Part shown: one piece after another, positions 1-5,747 of the stretch
How positions within the stretch are numbered: position 1 is the first letter of the stretch
How the letters are laid out: the number at the start of each line of letters is the position of its first letter
Assembly (NCBI GenBank): GCA_028717525.1
Contig: JAQUNT010000173.1
Span: forward strand, 1-5,747
From: Elusimicrobiota bacterium
GTDB lineage: Bacteria > Elusimicrobiota > Elusimicrobia > UBA1565 > UBA9628
Length of the DNA stretch: 5,747 nucleotides
Reading direction: 5' to 3'
Made by a program: the position numbers and the translations under genes
Notes under the pieces: model-generated
What the model saw: the letters and a program-made list of their open reading frames with translations, nothing else
Database searches by the model: none
What the model was told of the DNA's origin: nothing

Positions 1-2520
1 GTCAACATCCTCAAGCGCAAGCTCGAAAAGAGCTCCAAGGAAGTGGGCGACTCCATGGCCGAGCGCATCCTCGACTACATCCTCAACGGCGGCAGCCAGG
101 GCTTCATCACCCAGAAGATCCGGGATGACAAGGAGGCCATGGCGCAGCTCAAGAAGATGCCCGCGGCCTGGGTGGCGGCGAAGGTCAAGGAGGGCGAGGC
201 CTTGGAGGTCGCGCAGCTCTATTTCGTTCTGGGCGCGGGCGCGAAGGCCCCGTCCTGGCTGGCCAACGACACCGCCCTGGCCGAGGCCCTGACCGACGCG
301 CAGGCCAAGCGCACGGCGCTCTTCTTCGAAGGCATGCAGGCCTGGACCAAGTCCGGCGAGGACTTGGGCCCGTGCGACCAGGCCGCCGTGGACCTCTGGG
401 CGTACAAGTTCCTGGGCGCGCCGAAGGCCGCCAAGGCCTTCTCCAAGAACGCGGTCTCCGTCGCCGCCGCCGTCCTGACCAACAGCACGGTCCGCATGGA
501 GCTCGGCCAGATCGCCAAGCAGATCCAGGACCGGGCGGAGGGCATCGCCGTGCCCACCACCGGGGCCGGCACCGGAGGCCAGCCCATCACGGGCTCGGCC
601 AAGGGCTTCGACTTCACCAGCCTCTTCCGCCACGGCGCCAAGGTCACCGAGTACGTCTTCCAGGACGGCGACGGGGTCTCCCGCGCCATCTCCATCAAGA
701 TGTACACGGTCAAGGAGAACGGCGCGCTGGTCAACAAGGTGGGCATCTTCGACATCACCAATCCCGCGGACACCTTCGGCCAGAAGTTCACCATCCCGGC
801 CGGGGCCAGCGAGGCCACCTTCGCCCTCGACGACCGGGTGCAGGGCAAGCCCAAGTACACCCTGAAGTTCACGCCCAGCGGGGGCAACACGGAGATCACC
901 TTCGGCCGCGAGGGCAACCCCGAGCAGATGAAGACCTCGGTCTCCGAGCTCTACAGCCTGCGCGCCAAGCAGGCCGTGGACGAGGGCAACGTCACCAAGG
1001 TCGGGAACCAGAACTACTACGTGCTGGGGCAGGGCGGGGCCAAGGGGTCCTTGCTCTTCTTCCCGGAGAGCATCAAGGACAGCGTGAACTCCGGCGGCGC
1101 CATCTCCCCCGCGATGGCGGCCGAGGTCAACCAGCGCGGAGCCGACGGGAGCAACCAGACCATCCCCTACAAGGTGGGGCGGGACCTGGGCAAGGCCGCG
1201 GACGGCAAGAACTACCACCTGGAGTACAACCGGGATCACGCTTACTGGGAGGTCAAGGAAGGGGTCGGCGACCCGGACGTCGTTCCGGAGACCTCCACTT
1301 CGACGAGCACGGCCGCGGGCGGCCAGGCCGGCGGCGGGAGCGCCAAGCCGGGCAACGCTTTGGAGGCCGCCCGGACCGCGCTGAGGGCGGGCAACTACGA
1401 GCTCAACCCGATCAGCAAGGACCTGAACCAGGACCTCAAGAGCCAGGATATCGAGATCTGGACCTATAAGCAGGCGGGCAAGCCGCCGCTGGGCTACTGG
1501 CACGTGTGGACCTTCCCGGAGGCGCTCTCCGCCACGCGCAATATGCCCCTGCCAATGTCCGGCGAGCTGCCGCTCAGCGAGACCGCCGACGAGCTCCACC
1601 TCATAGACGGCCACGTCATGGCCATCACGCGCTCATGGGAGACCATGTTCTACGACCTGGCCAAGCCCGTCAAGGTGGAGCTGCAGGACGACAAGCCCAA
1701 GAACCACCCCTTCCGGAATGTGGGAAAGATCGGCAAGTCCTCGTTCAACATCTCGGACGTGGCCCTGCTCAAGTCCACCTTGGACCTGTCCAAGTTCCCC
1801 TTGAAGGGCAAGACCGCGGCGGACGTGCAGAAGAACCTCGACGTCGTGATGAAGCTCCGGCAGGAGGGAGAGTTCTACACCATCGAGGGAGGCATGGACT
1901 CGGGGACCATCGACGTGCACATCGCCGCCAACCGCATCTTCGGCCAGTTCTGGCCCCAGATCGCCGAGAACCTGAGCAGCGCCGCCGGGCATGAGACGAA
2001 CATGGGCCCGGGCCACGCCTTCGACTTCAACCTCGCCCCGGACGAGCCGTTCCAGGACGAGGCCAATGTCCTGGAGGAGAAGGATGTCAACCCCGCGGAG
2101 ACCGTGAAGGTCATGGTCAAGGCGGGCGACGACACGGCCCGGCTCTACGCCAGCGCGGACAAGAACCGCATCTACCTCGCCTACCGCTTCACCATAGTCG
2201 ACGCCAAGGGTCAGCCGCTCGCGGTCCGGCGCAACGGACGGCCCGCCCTGATCTTCAGCAGCGACGCCAAGCGCCACATGCCCATCCCCTCCGTTCCCGC
2301 CGACAAGATCGGCGTGCGCGGGCTCAAGGCCACGGTCATCCCGGACGGCCAGTTCCGCATGATGGGCAAGGCGGACAAGGGGGTCTGGTACGCCGTGAAG
2401 AGGAAGGGCGGCACCCCGGAGAACGAGCCCAAGCCCGCGGAGAACTGCCTGGGCCCGGTGGTCTGGTGGGGCATGGACGAGGCCGCGGCCAAGTCCGTGT
2501 GCGAGACGGAGAAGTTATAA
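1..2520 (+). CDS. C-terminal part of a giant multidomain protein of unknown function (5' end outside window)
   Basis: The frame is open from the first base to TAA at 2518-2520, giving 839 residues. A GTG at 43 and an ATG at 55 lie inside the frame but have no ribosome-binding site, and the same codon bias continues upstream of them, so the true start is probably before the window. Numbering residues from base 1: residues 1-180 are Ala/Lys/Glu/Leu-rich and look helical; 181-200 are a Gly/Thr/Pro linker; about 205-300 are beta-rich (alternating hydrophobics around 228-237 and 247-252); about 330-421 hold more strand-like segments ending YWEVKEG; about 425-455 are a second linker rich in Ser, Thr and Gly; about 475-690 are mixed; about 700-804 are beta-rich again and resemble the first beta region. 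The tail carries Cys816 and Cys834 around a Trp pair; the only other Cys is 125. I recognise no family or catalytic motif. The signal peptide, if any, lies outside the window. The modular beta/linker architecture suggests an extracellular or envelope protein, which is inference. Confidence 0.92.
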   Translation, partial: VNILKRKLEKSSKEVGDSMAERILDYILNGGSQGFITQKIRDDKEAMAQLKKMPAAWVAAKVKEGEALEVAQLYFVLGAGAKAPSWLANDTALAEALTDAQAKRTALFFEGMQAWTKSGEDLGPCDQAAVDLWAYKFLGAPKAAKAFSKNAVSVAAAVLTNSTVRMELGQIAKQIQDRAEGIAVPTTGAGTGGQPITGSAKGFDFTSLFRHGAKVTEYVFQDGDGVSRAISIKMYTVKENGALVNKVGIFDITNPADTFGQKFTIPAGASEATFALDDRVQGKPKYTLKFTPSGGNTEITFGREGNPEQMKTSVSELYSLRAKQAVDEGNVTKVGNQNYYVLGQGGAKGSLLFFPESIKDSVNSGGAISPAMAAEVNQRGADGSNQTIPYKVGRDLGKAADGKNYHLEYNRDHAYWEVKEGVGDPDVVPETSTSTSTAAGGQAGGGSAKPGNALEAARTALRAGNYELNPISKDLNQDLKSQDIEIWTYKQAGKPPLGYWHVWTFPEALSATRNMPLPMSGELPLSETADELHLIDGHVMAITRSWETMFYDLAKPVKVELQDDKPKNHPFRNVGKIGKSSFNISDVALLKSTLDLSKFPLKGKTAADVQKNLDVVMKLRQEGEFYTIEGGMDSGTIDVHIAANRIFGQFWPQIAENLSSAAGHETNMGPGHAFDFNLAPDEPFQDEANVLEEKDVNPAETVKVMVKAGDDTARLYASADKNRIYLAYRFTIVDAKGQPLAVRRNGRPALIFSSDAKRHMPIPSVPADKIGVRGLKATVIPDGQFRMMGKADKGVWYAVKRKGGTPENEPKPAENCLGPVVWWGMDEAAAKSVCETEKL
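541..612 (+). other. Gly/Thr/Pro-rich interdomain linker in the first protein
   Basis: Residues about 181-204 of the windowed protein are dominated by Gly, Thr, Pro and Ala (including TTGAGTGG) and contain almost no bulky hydrophobics. They separate the helical N-side region from the first beta-rich module. This is read as a flexible linker from composition only. Confidence 0.55.
1276..1362 (+). other. Ser/Thr then Gly-rich linker in the first protein
   Basis: Residues about 426-454 include an alternating Thr/Ser run (TSTSTST) followed by Gly/Ala-rich sequence (AAGGQAGGGSAKPG). The stretch has low complexity, has no predicted core residues and follows directly after the YWEVKEG end of a beta module. 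It is a typical flexible linker between folded domains of a large, probably exported protein; that reading rests on composition only. Confidence 0.6.
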
Positions 2521-2532
2521 GGAAGCCGCGTG

Positions 2533-2565
2533 CGGGGCGGCCCTTGGTCCGGGCCGCCCCGTCTT
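2533..2565 (+). terminator. Probable intrinsic terminator after the first gene
   Basis: There is a perfect 11-bp inverted repeat: CGGGGCGGCCC (2533-2543), a 7-base loop (2544-2550) and GGGCCGCCCCG (2551-2561). It begins 12 bases after the TAA stop. The stem is very stable because nearly all pairs are G-C. It is followed only by TCTT, so the U-tract is short. This is a terminator by position and stem strength, but it could also act as a 3'-end-protecting hairpin or with the second hairpin immediately downstream. Confidence 0.7.
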
Positions 2566-2593
2566 GGGCCCTTCGGCCCAGCCCTCCTGGGCC
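2565..2593 (+). other. Two mutually exclusive hairpins downstream of the terminator
   Basis: GGCCCA at 2575-2580 can pair with TGGGCC at 2565-2570 (6 bp, loop CTTC). Alternatively, as GGCCCAG (2575-2581), it pairs with CTGGGCC at 2587-2593 (7 bp, 5-base loop), followed by TTAAT. The shared middle arm means only one can form at a time. They may simply be back-up terminator stems. An attenuator-like switch would need a transcript crossing the region, and no leader peptide is visible. Confidence 0.4.
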
Positions 2594-2635
2594 TTAATCC
2601 CCCGCCGCGCATGGGCCCTCGGGTCCCTGGCAAGA

Positions 2636-2647
2636 TGGGACTTCCCA
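2636..2647. promoter_or_regulatory. Small dyad just upstream of the putative -10
   Basis: TGGGA (2636-2640) and TCCCA (2643-2647) form a perfect 5-bp inverted repeat separated by CT. It lies between the weak -35 and the extended -10, where an operator would sit. It is short enough to be chance in this composition, and no regulator gene is visible nearby. Confidence 0.25.
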
Positions 2648-2648
2648 C

Positions 2649-2657
2649 TGCTACACT
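2649..2657 (+). promoter_or_regulatory. Extended -10 promoter-like element (TGCTACACT)
   Basis: TG-C-TACACT matches the extended -10 pattern (TGn followed by TAnnnT), in an otherwise GC-rich region just after a terminator. The -35 is weak: CTGGCA at 2627-2632 matches four of six TTGACA positions, but with a long 19-base spacer. The element abuts the ATG at 2658. Transcription would therefore begin around 2663-2665, downstream of that ATG and two to four bases before the ATG at 2667, giving an essentially leaderless message. The function is inferred from the match and position only. Confidence 0.45.
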
Positions 2658-5600
2658 ATGGACGCCATGACACCGCGCGACCTGCCGCGCCGCGTCCTCG
2701 CCGTCGGGATCGGCCTCTGCCTGCTGACCCCGCCTCCGGGCTGGGCCCCGCTGCTGCGCGCCGCGGACAAGCCTTCCTCCGACCCCACCCAGGTCAGCGT
2801 CACCCCCAAGGAGGTCTTCGACTATCTCGAGAAGCGCCACGCCTTCGACGGGGAGAATAAGAAGCTGCGCGAGATGGTGGGCACGGAAGGCTTCATCACC
2901 CCTTACGGCGCGGTGCTCTACCGCTATCTCAAGAGCCGGCCGGACTCGGCCGCCGACGAGGAAGTCCAGGGCATGCAGGAGTCTTTCAAGGCCCTCACCA
3001 AGGGCGCGTCGTACAAGGAGAACGAGGAGGCCTACCAGAAGGCCTTCAAGACCGCCCTCCAGCGCTACGGCGACAACTTCGGCGACCTGCCGCCCGCGGT
3101 CCCGGGCCAGACCTTGGAGGACACCTTCGAGCTGGGCACCTTGCGCGAAGCCATGATGACCGGGGCCGCGGTCGCGGGCGCGCCCAAGGCCGAGTATACC
3201 CAGGTGGACCTGGGCCCGGACCAGGGCTGGGCCTTCCGGGACAAGAACGGCGTGGCCTTCGTGCTCAACAAGAACAAGGTCACCATCTACAACCGGGAGC
3301 TGCAGAAGATGCAGCACGAGATCAACAAGAACCGGCCCCAGCAGTCCGCCTTCGTCCCGGAGACCGGCCGCTACAACTTCGAGATGTTCGGGGTCAGCTA
3401 CTGGCGCCTGCGGCTGCAGGCCGACCAGCTCGACCTGGCCACCCGCCTGGACCGCATGGTGCTCATGGCGGAGCTCCTGGGCGAGCAGAAGAAGGACCAG
3501 GTCTTCTTCGACCGCAACGACCCGGGCAAGGTCAACGCGGCCTTCGAGGCCGAGCTGACCAAGAAGGCCAAGGCCAAGACCTACAGCCACAAGGGCAAGA
3601 CCTACTCGGTCTGGGACATCGCCGAGGCCAAGACCCGGGTGCGCGACGGCTACCTCAAGAAGGCGGAGGAGGGCATCTCCTTCTTCAAGGGCGAGATGGC
3701 CAAGTTCGTGGACGCCACCGCGATATCGGACTCGCAGGTCAAGTCCATGGAGATGGGCGAGCAGTACGTGATGCGCTACCTCTCGCTGGCCTTCCTGGAG
3801 GCCCAGAAGTACGCGGTGCGCAGCCAGCTCGAGCGCCTCGACCCGGATTCGCCGGACTCCAAGATGGTGGCGGAAGGCCTCAAGGACATGCCCCTGGACG
3901 GGGCGGGCAAGGACCGCTACAAGGGCGAGGGCGCCAAGATTCGAGCGCGCCTTGAGCGCCTGCTGGCCATCCTGGGCCGGGTGGAGGACGTGCTCTGCAA
4001 GACCGACTACGCCTCCAACCTCGACCTGGCCCAGGCCGCTCTCAACTCCAGCCAGAAGGAGCTCGGCGACATCGGCTCCAACTACGAGCTCTACACGGCC
4101 GCGCCGGGCATGCTCCTGGCCATGCAGCAGCAGTCCGGGAGCTGGGCCCCCAAACTCAACGGCTCCTTCGACCCGCGCAAGTGGTCCTGGGGGCTCTGGC
4201 GCAAGGCCGCGTCCACCGTCGCTTCCGGCACCTCCTACGGCAAGGGCAGCGCCGAGATCGACCGCGCCTTGCCCGCCTACCAGGGCATCGCCAAGATGAT
4301 CGCCGACGGCAAGTACTGGGAGGCGCGCGCGGAGATCATCAAGCTCAACCCGGACGCGGTCTACGAGCACCCCACGCTGTCTCTCAACGGCGAGACCCCC
4401 AAGGTCAACGACGCGGCGAAGCTGGCCGCGGCGCTCAAGGCCACCCGCGAGAACATCACCAAGATCGCCGCCATCAACCGCTGGGTCGACACGGCCGGCA
4501 ACATCATCAGCTGGTCCGTGACCGTCGGCCTGGGCGCCCCCATCATCCGCAAGGGGCTGGCCATCGTGGAGAACGTGGCCACCAAGTTCGACCTCAAGCT
4601 CATCGCCGCCCTGGCCGAGCAGGCCCGCCTGCGCCTGGCCTCCTTGGAGCCGTCCGCGGAGCGCCTGGGCAGTTCCGGCGGGGCCCTGAGGAACTACCTG
4701 CGCTACAGCGCCTGCCGCAGCGTCAGCTTCGCCGGCCGCCAGGCGGTCTTCTCTTTGATGTCCGGGACCCTCTCCGGCGCGATGACGGCCTTGGGCGATC
4801 TCACGGCCCGGGCGCCCTTCAAGCTCAATCTCGGCATCGTGAGGTTCGGCGACGGCGAGTCGAACTTCTCCAACCCGGGCGACGCCTTCCTGCAGGGCTT
4901 CTCCGGCGGCGTGTACTGGGCCAACGACTCCTTCCACCCCATGCTGGGCTACATCGGCCTGCCCTCCAGCTACTTCGAGGGCTCCTGGGCCACGGGCATC
5001 ACCCGGACCCTGGGCGAGAGAGGCGCCATCGGTTCTCTGCAGCAGGGCGCCAAGTGGGTGGTCAACCAGGCCGCGGGGCGCTCCTCCTTGGTCGCCAGCG
5101 CCAGCGAGCACATCGGCGGAGCCTTCTCGGCCGTGACCCAGGGCTTCTCGGCCAAGCTGGGCACCTCGGTGCTGGCCTCCAGCGCGAGGAAGATCATGCA
5201 GTTCGCCTGGGGCACGGCCGACAGCCTGGCCAAGTACATGGTCTTCAGCGAGGGCGTGGGCTGGGCCGCCAAGACGGCGAGCTGGTACGCCCATTTCAAC
5301 GAGGCGGACGTGGTCCGCCCCGGGGTCTCTCAGGACGAGCTGGCCCAGCTCCAGGACATGCCCCTGGAGGTTGTAGCCGGGCTGGAGCGGCGCATCAAGC
5401 GCTCGGAGCAGACGGGGGCGGCTTGGGCCGAGTCCCCGCTCTGGCTGCTCATCCCGGTCTATCCGGCCAAATACGAGGCGGCGGCCCAGTCCTACCAGCG
5501 CAGCGCCCAGGGCGAGGACGAGTACGTCAAGGCGGTCAAGGACGCCCAGCTGGCCAACGCCGAGGCGGACCTGAGCTACCTGCCCATGCTGGGCAAGAAC

Positions 5601-5747
5601 AAGCCGCCGCTCATGCAGCGCATCTTCAACTTCACTTACAAGGGCTCCAAGGAGGCCGAGGCCAACTTCCGGGTCACCAAGGACATCATGCGCCGGGCCA
5701 TCGCTCGGGAGCTCAAGAAGTTCGTCTCCGGCGGCAACGCCGAGGCG
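2658..5747 (+). CDS. N-terminal part of a giant exported protein of unknown function (3' end outside window)
   Basis: An uninterrupted frame runs from ATG 2658 to the last base (1030 codons, no stop). The nearest in-frame stop upstream is TAA at 2595-2597, so the start must be ATG 2658 or ATG 2667. Neither has a Shine-Dalgarno sequence. I annotate the longer form, but the -10 element ending at 2657 favours 2667. Residues 1-36 resemble a signal peptide. Residues 37-600 are mostly helical and charged, with a strand-rich patch near 177-207 and a likely long helical segment near 425-495. About 600-900 are rich in Gly, Ala and Ser with hydrophobic stretches (615-630, 695-714, 762-768), and 927-936 is a short hydrophobic patch. 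There is no P-loop, protease triad, HExxH or other motif I recognise. Its last 24 codons resemble the start of the upstream protein's windowed part, which suggests the two are related. Being exported, it probably acts in the envelope or outside the cell; its role is unknown. Confidence 0.94.
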   Translation, partial: MDAMTPRDLPRRVLAVGIGLCLLTPPPGWAPLLRAADKPSSDPTQVSVTPKEVFDYLEKRHAFDGENKKLREMVGTEGFITPYGAVLYRYLKSRPDSAADEEVQGMQESFKALTKGASYKENEEAYQKAFKTALQRYGDNFGDLPPAVPGQTLEDTFELGTLREAMMTGAAVAGAPKAEYTQVDLGPDQGWAFRDKNGVAFVLNKNKVTIYNRELQKMQHEINKNRPQQSAFVPETGRYNFEMFGVSYWRLRLQADQLDLATRLDRMVLMAELLGEQKKDQVFFDRNDPGKVNAAFEAELTKKAKAKTYSHKGKTYSVWDIAEAKTRVRDGYLKKAEEGISFFKGEMAKFVDATAISDSQVKSMEMGEQYVMRYLSLAFLEAQKYAVRSQLERLDPDSPDSKMVAEGLKDMPLDGAGKDRYKGEGAKIRARLERLLAILGRVEDVLCKTDYASNLDLAQAALNSSQKELGDIGSNYELYTAAPGMLLAMQQQSGSWAPKLNGSFDPRKWSWGLWRKAASTVASGTSYGKGSAEIDRALPAYQGIAKMIADGKYWEARAEIIKLNPDAVYEHPTLSLNGETPKVNDAAKLAAALKATRENITKIAAINRWVDTAGNIISWSVTVGLGAPIIRKGLAIVENVATKFDLKLIAALAEQARLRLASLEPSAERLGSSGGALRNYLRYSACRSVSFAGRQAVFSLMSGTLSGAMTALGDLTARAPFKLNLGIVRFGDGESNFSNPGDAFLQGFSGGVYWANDSFHPMLGYIGLPSSYFEGSWATGITRTLGERGAIGSLQQGAKWVVNQAAGRSSLVASASEHIGGAFSAVTQGFSAKLGTSVLASSARKIMQFAWGTADSLAKYMVFSEGVGWAAKTASWYAHFNEADVVRPGVSQDELAQLQDMPLEVVAGLERRIKRSEQTGAAWAESPLWLLIPVYPAKYEAAAQSYQRSAQGEDEYVKAVKDAQLANAEADLSYLPMLGKNKPPLMQRIFNFTYKGSKEAEANFRVTKDIMRRAIARELKKFVSGGNAEA
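2667..2765 (+). other. Probable signal peptide of the second protein
   Basis: Counting from ATG 2658, the n-region carries Arg7, Arg11 and Arg12. It is followed by a hydrophobic core from V13 to T24 (VLAVGIGLCLLT), a PPPG interruption and a second hydrophobic stretch up to L33. The likely cleavage is after Ala35 or Ala36, just before a Asp/Lys/Pro/Ser-rich mature start. C21 is preceded by G-L rather than a lipobox, so it does not look like a lipoprotein. The Arg pair before V-L is only a poor Tat match. The proline break makes the core unusual, so export is likely but not certain. Confidence 0.65.
4500..4547 (+). other. Hydrophobic Gly-rich segment in the second protein
   Basis: Residues 615-630 (NIISWSVTVGLGAPII) are uncharged and hydrophobic, and are followed by Arg-Lys. 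They begin a roughly 300-residue zone with further uncharged stretches at 695-714 and 762-768. The segment is short for a full transmembrane helix. It could be a buried core helix or a membrane-interacting segment; sequence alone does not decide. Confidence 0.35.

Noticed and set aside
372..1469. A 365-codon plus-strand frame inside gene 1, and a similar one at 1506-1994
   Set aside because: The products are Arg/Gly/Gln/Pro/His-rich, typical of a shifted frame of a GC-rich gene, and fully overlap a continuous, better frame.
1717..1746. A P-loop-like GKIGKSS in gene 1
   Set aside because: The Walker A pattern needs Gly or Ala five residues before the GK(S/T); here it is Asn. No Walker B or NTPase context is visible.
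1984..2028. A histidine-containing GHETNMGPGHAFDF segment as a metalloprotease site
   Set aside because: It is not HExxH: the second His is eight residues after the first, and no supporting zinc ligands or protease context are seen.
2718..2735. Lipoprotein signal at Cys21 of the second protein
   Set aside because: The residues before Cys are G-I-G-L, and a lipobox needs a small residue directly before Cys. The hydrophobic segment continues past it.
2564..2860. A 98-codon plus-strand frame across the spacer and the start of gene 2
   Set aside because: It starts within the hairpin region, has an Arg/Pro-rich product and overlaps the signal-peptide coding region of gene 2 in another frame.
2211..5294. 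A 1027-codon open frame on the minus strand
   Set aside because: It runs antisense across the end of gene 1, the terminator hairpin and most of gene 2. Its product is a low-complexity mix of Leu, Gly, Val, Ala, Arg, Glu and His, as expected when the sense codons end in G or C and so create no antisense stops. The plus-strand frames have natural protein composition, a signal peptide and proper gene boundaries.

Overview
The window is GC-rich bacterial DNA (roughly two-thirds G+C by eye). Codon use is very strongly biased to G or C in the third position: AAG, GAG, CTG, CTC, GCC and GGC dominate. Two very large same-strand (+) genes fill almost everything. Both are cut by the window edges, and neither is a family I can name. 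Large secreted proteins of unknown function in a GC-rich genome, with a short spacer between them and no housekeeping genes, would fit an uncultivated lineage such as Elusimicrobiota or another candidate phylum. That placement is a weak inference; nothing in the window fixes the taxon.

Layout. Positions 1-2520 hold the C-terminal 839 residues of a larger protein: a helical first ~180 residues, then beta-rich modules separated by Gly/Ser/Thr linkers, ending in a short tail with two cysteines. Positions 2521-2657 are the only intergenic stretch. It holds a perfect 11-bp GC-rich hairpin just after the stop codon (probable terminator), two overlapping hairpins that exclude each other, four evenly spaced TGGG(C/A)C elements, a small dyad, and a promoter-like extended -10 (TGCTACACT) touching the next ATG. 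From 2658 to the window end runs the N-terminal 1030 residues of a second giant protein. It has a probable signal peptide, a long helical, charged body and a Gly/Ala-rich, partly hydrophobic region from about residue 600 to 900.

How they may work together. The terminator and promoter between the genes suggest separate transcription units rather than one operon. However, the last 24 codons of the window (gene 2) align without gaps to codons 12-35 of the window (gene 1), and a G-x-x-GFIT motif occurs in both proteins. The best reading is two tandem, related giant proteins, at least one of them exported, possibly acting at the cell envelope or outside the cell. I see no catalytic signature, RNA gene, mobile element or CRISPR array. 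Long open frames in other frames and on the minus strand are by-products of the codon bias.
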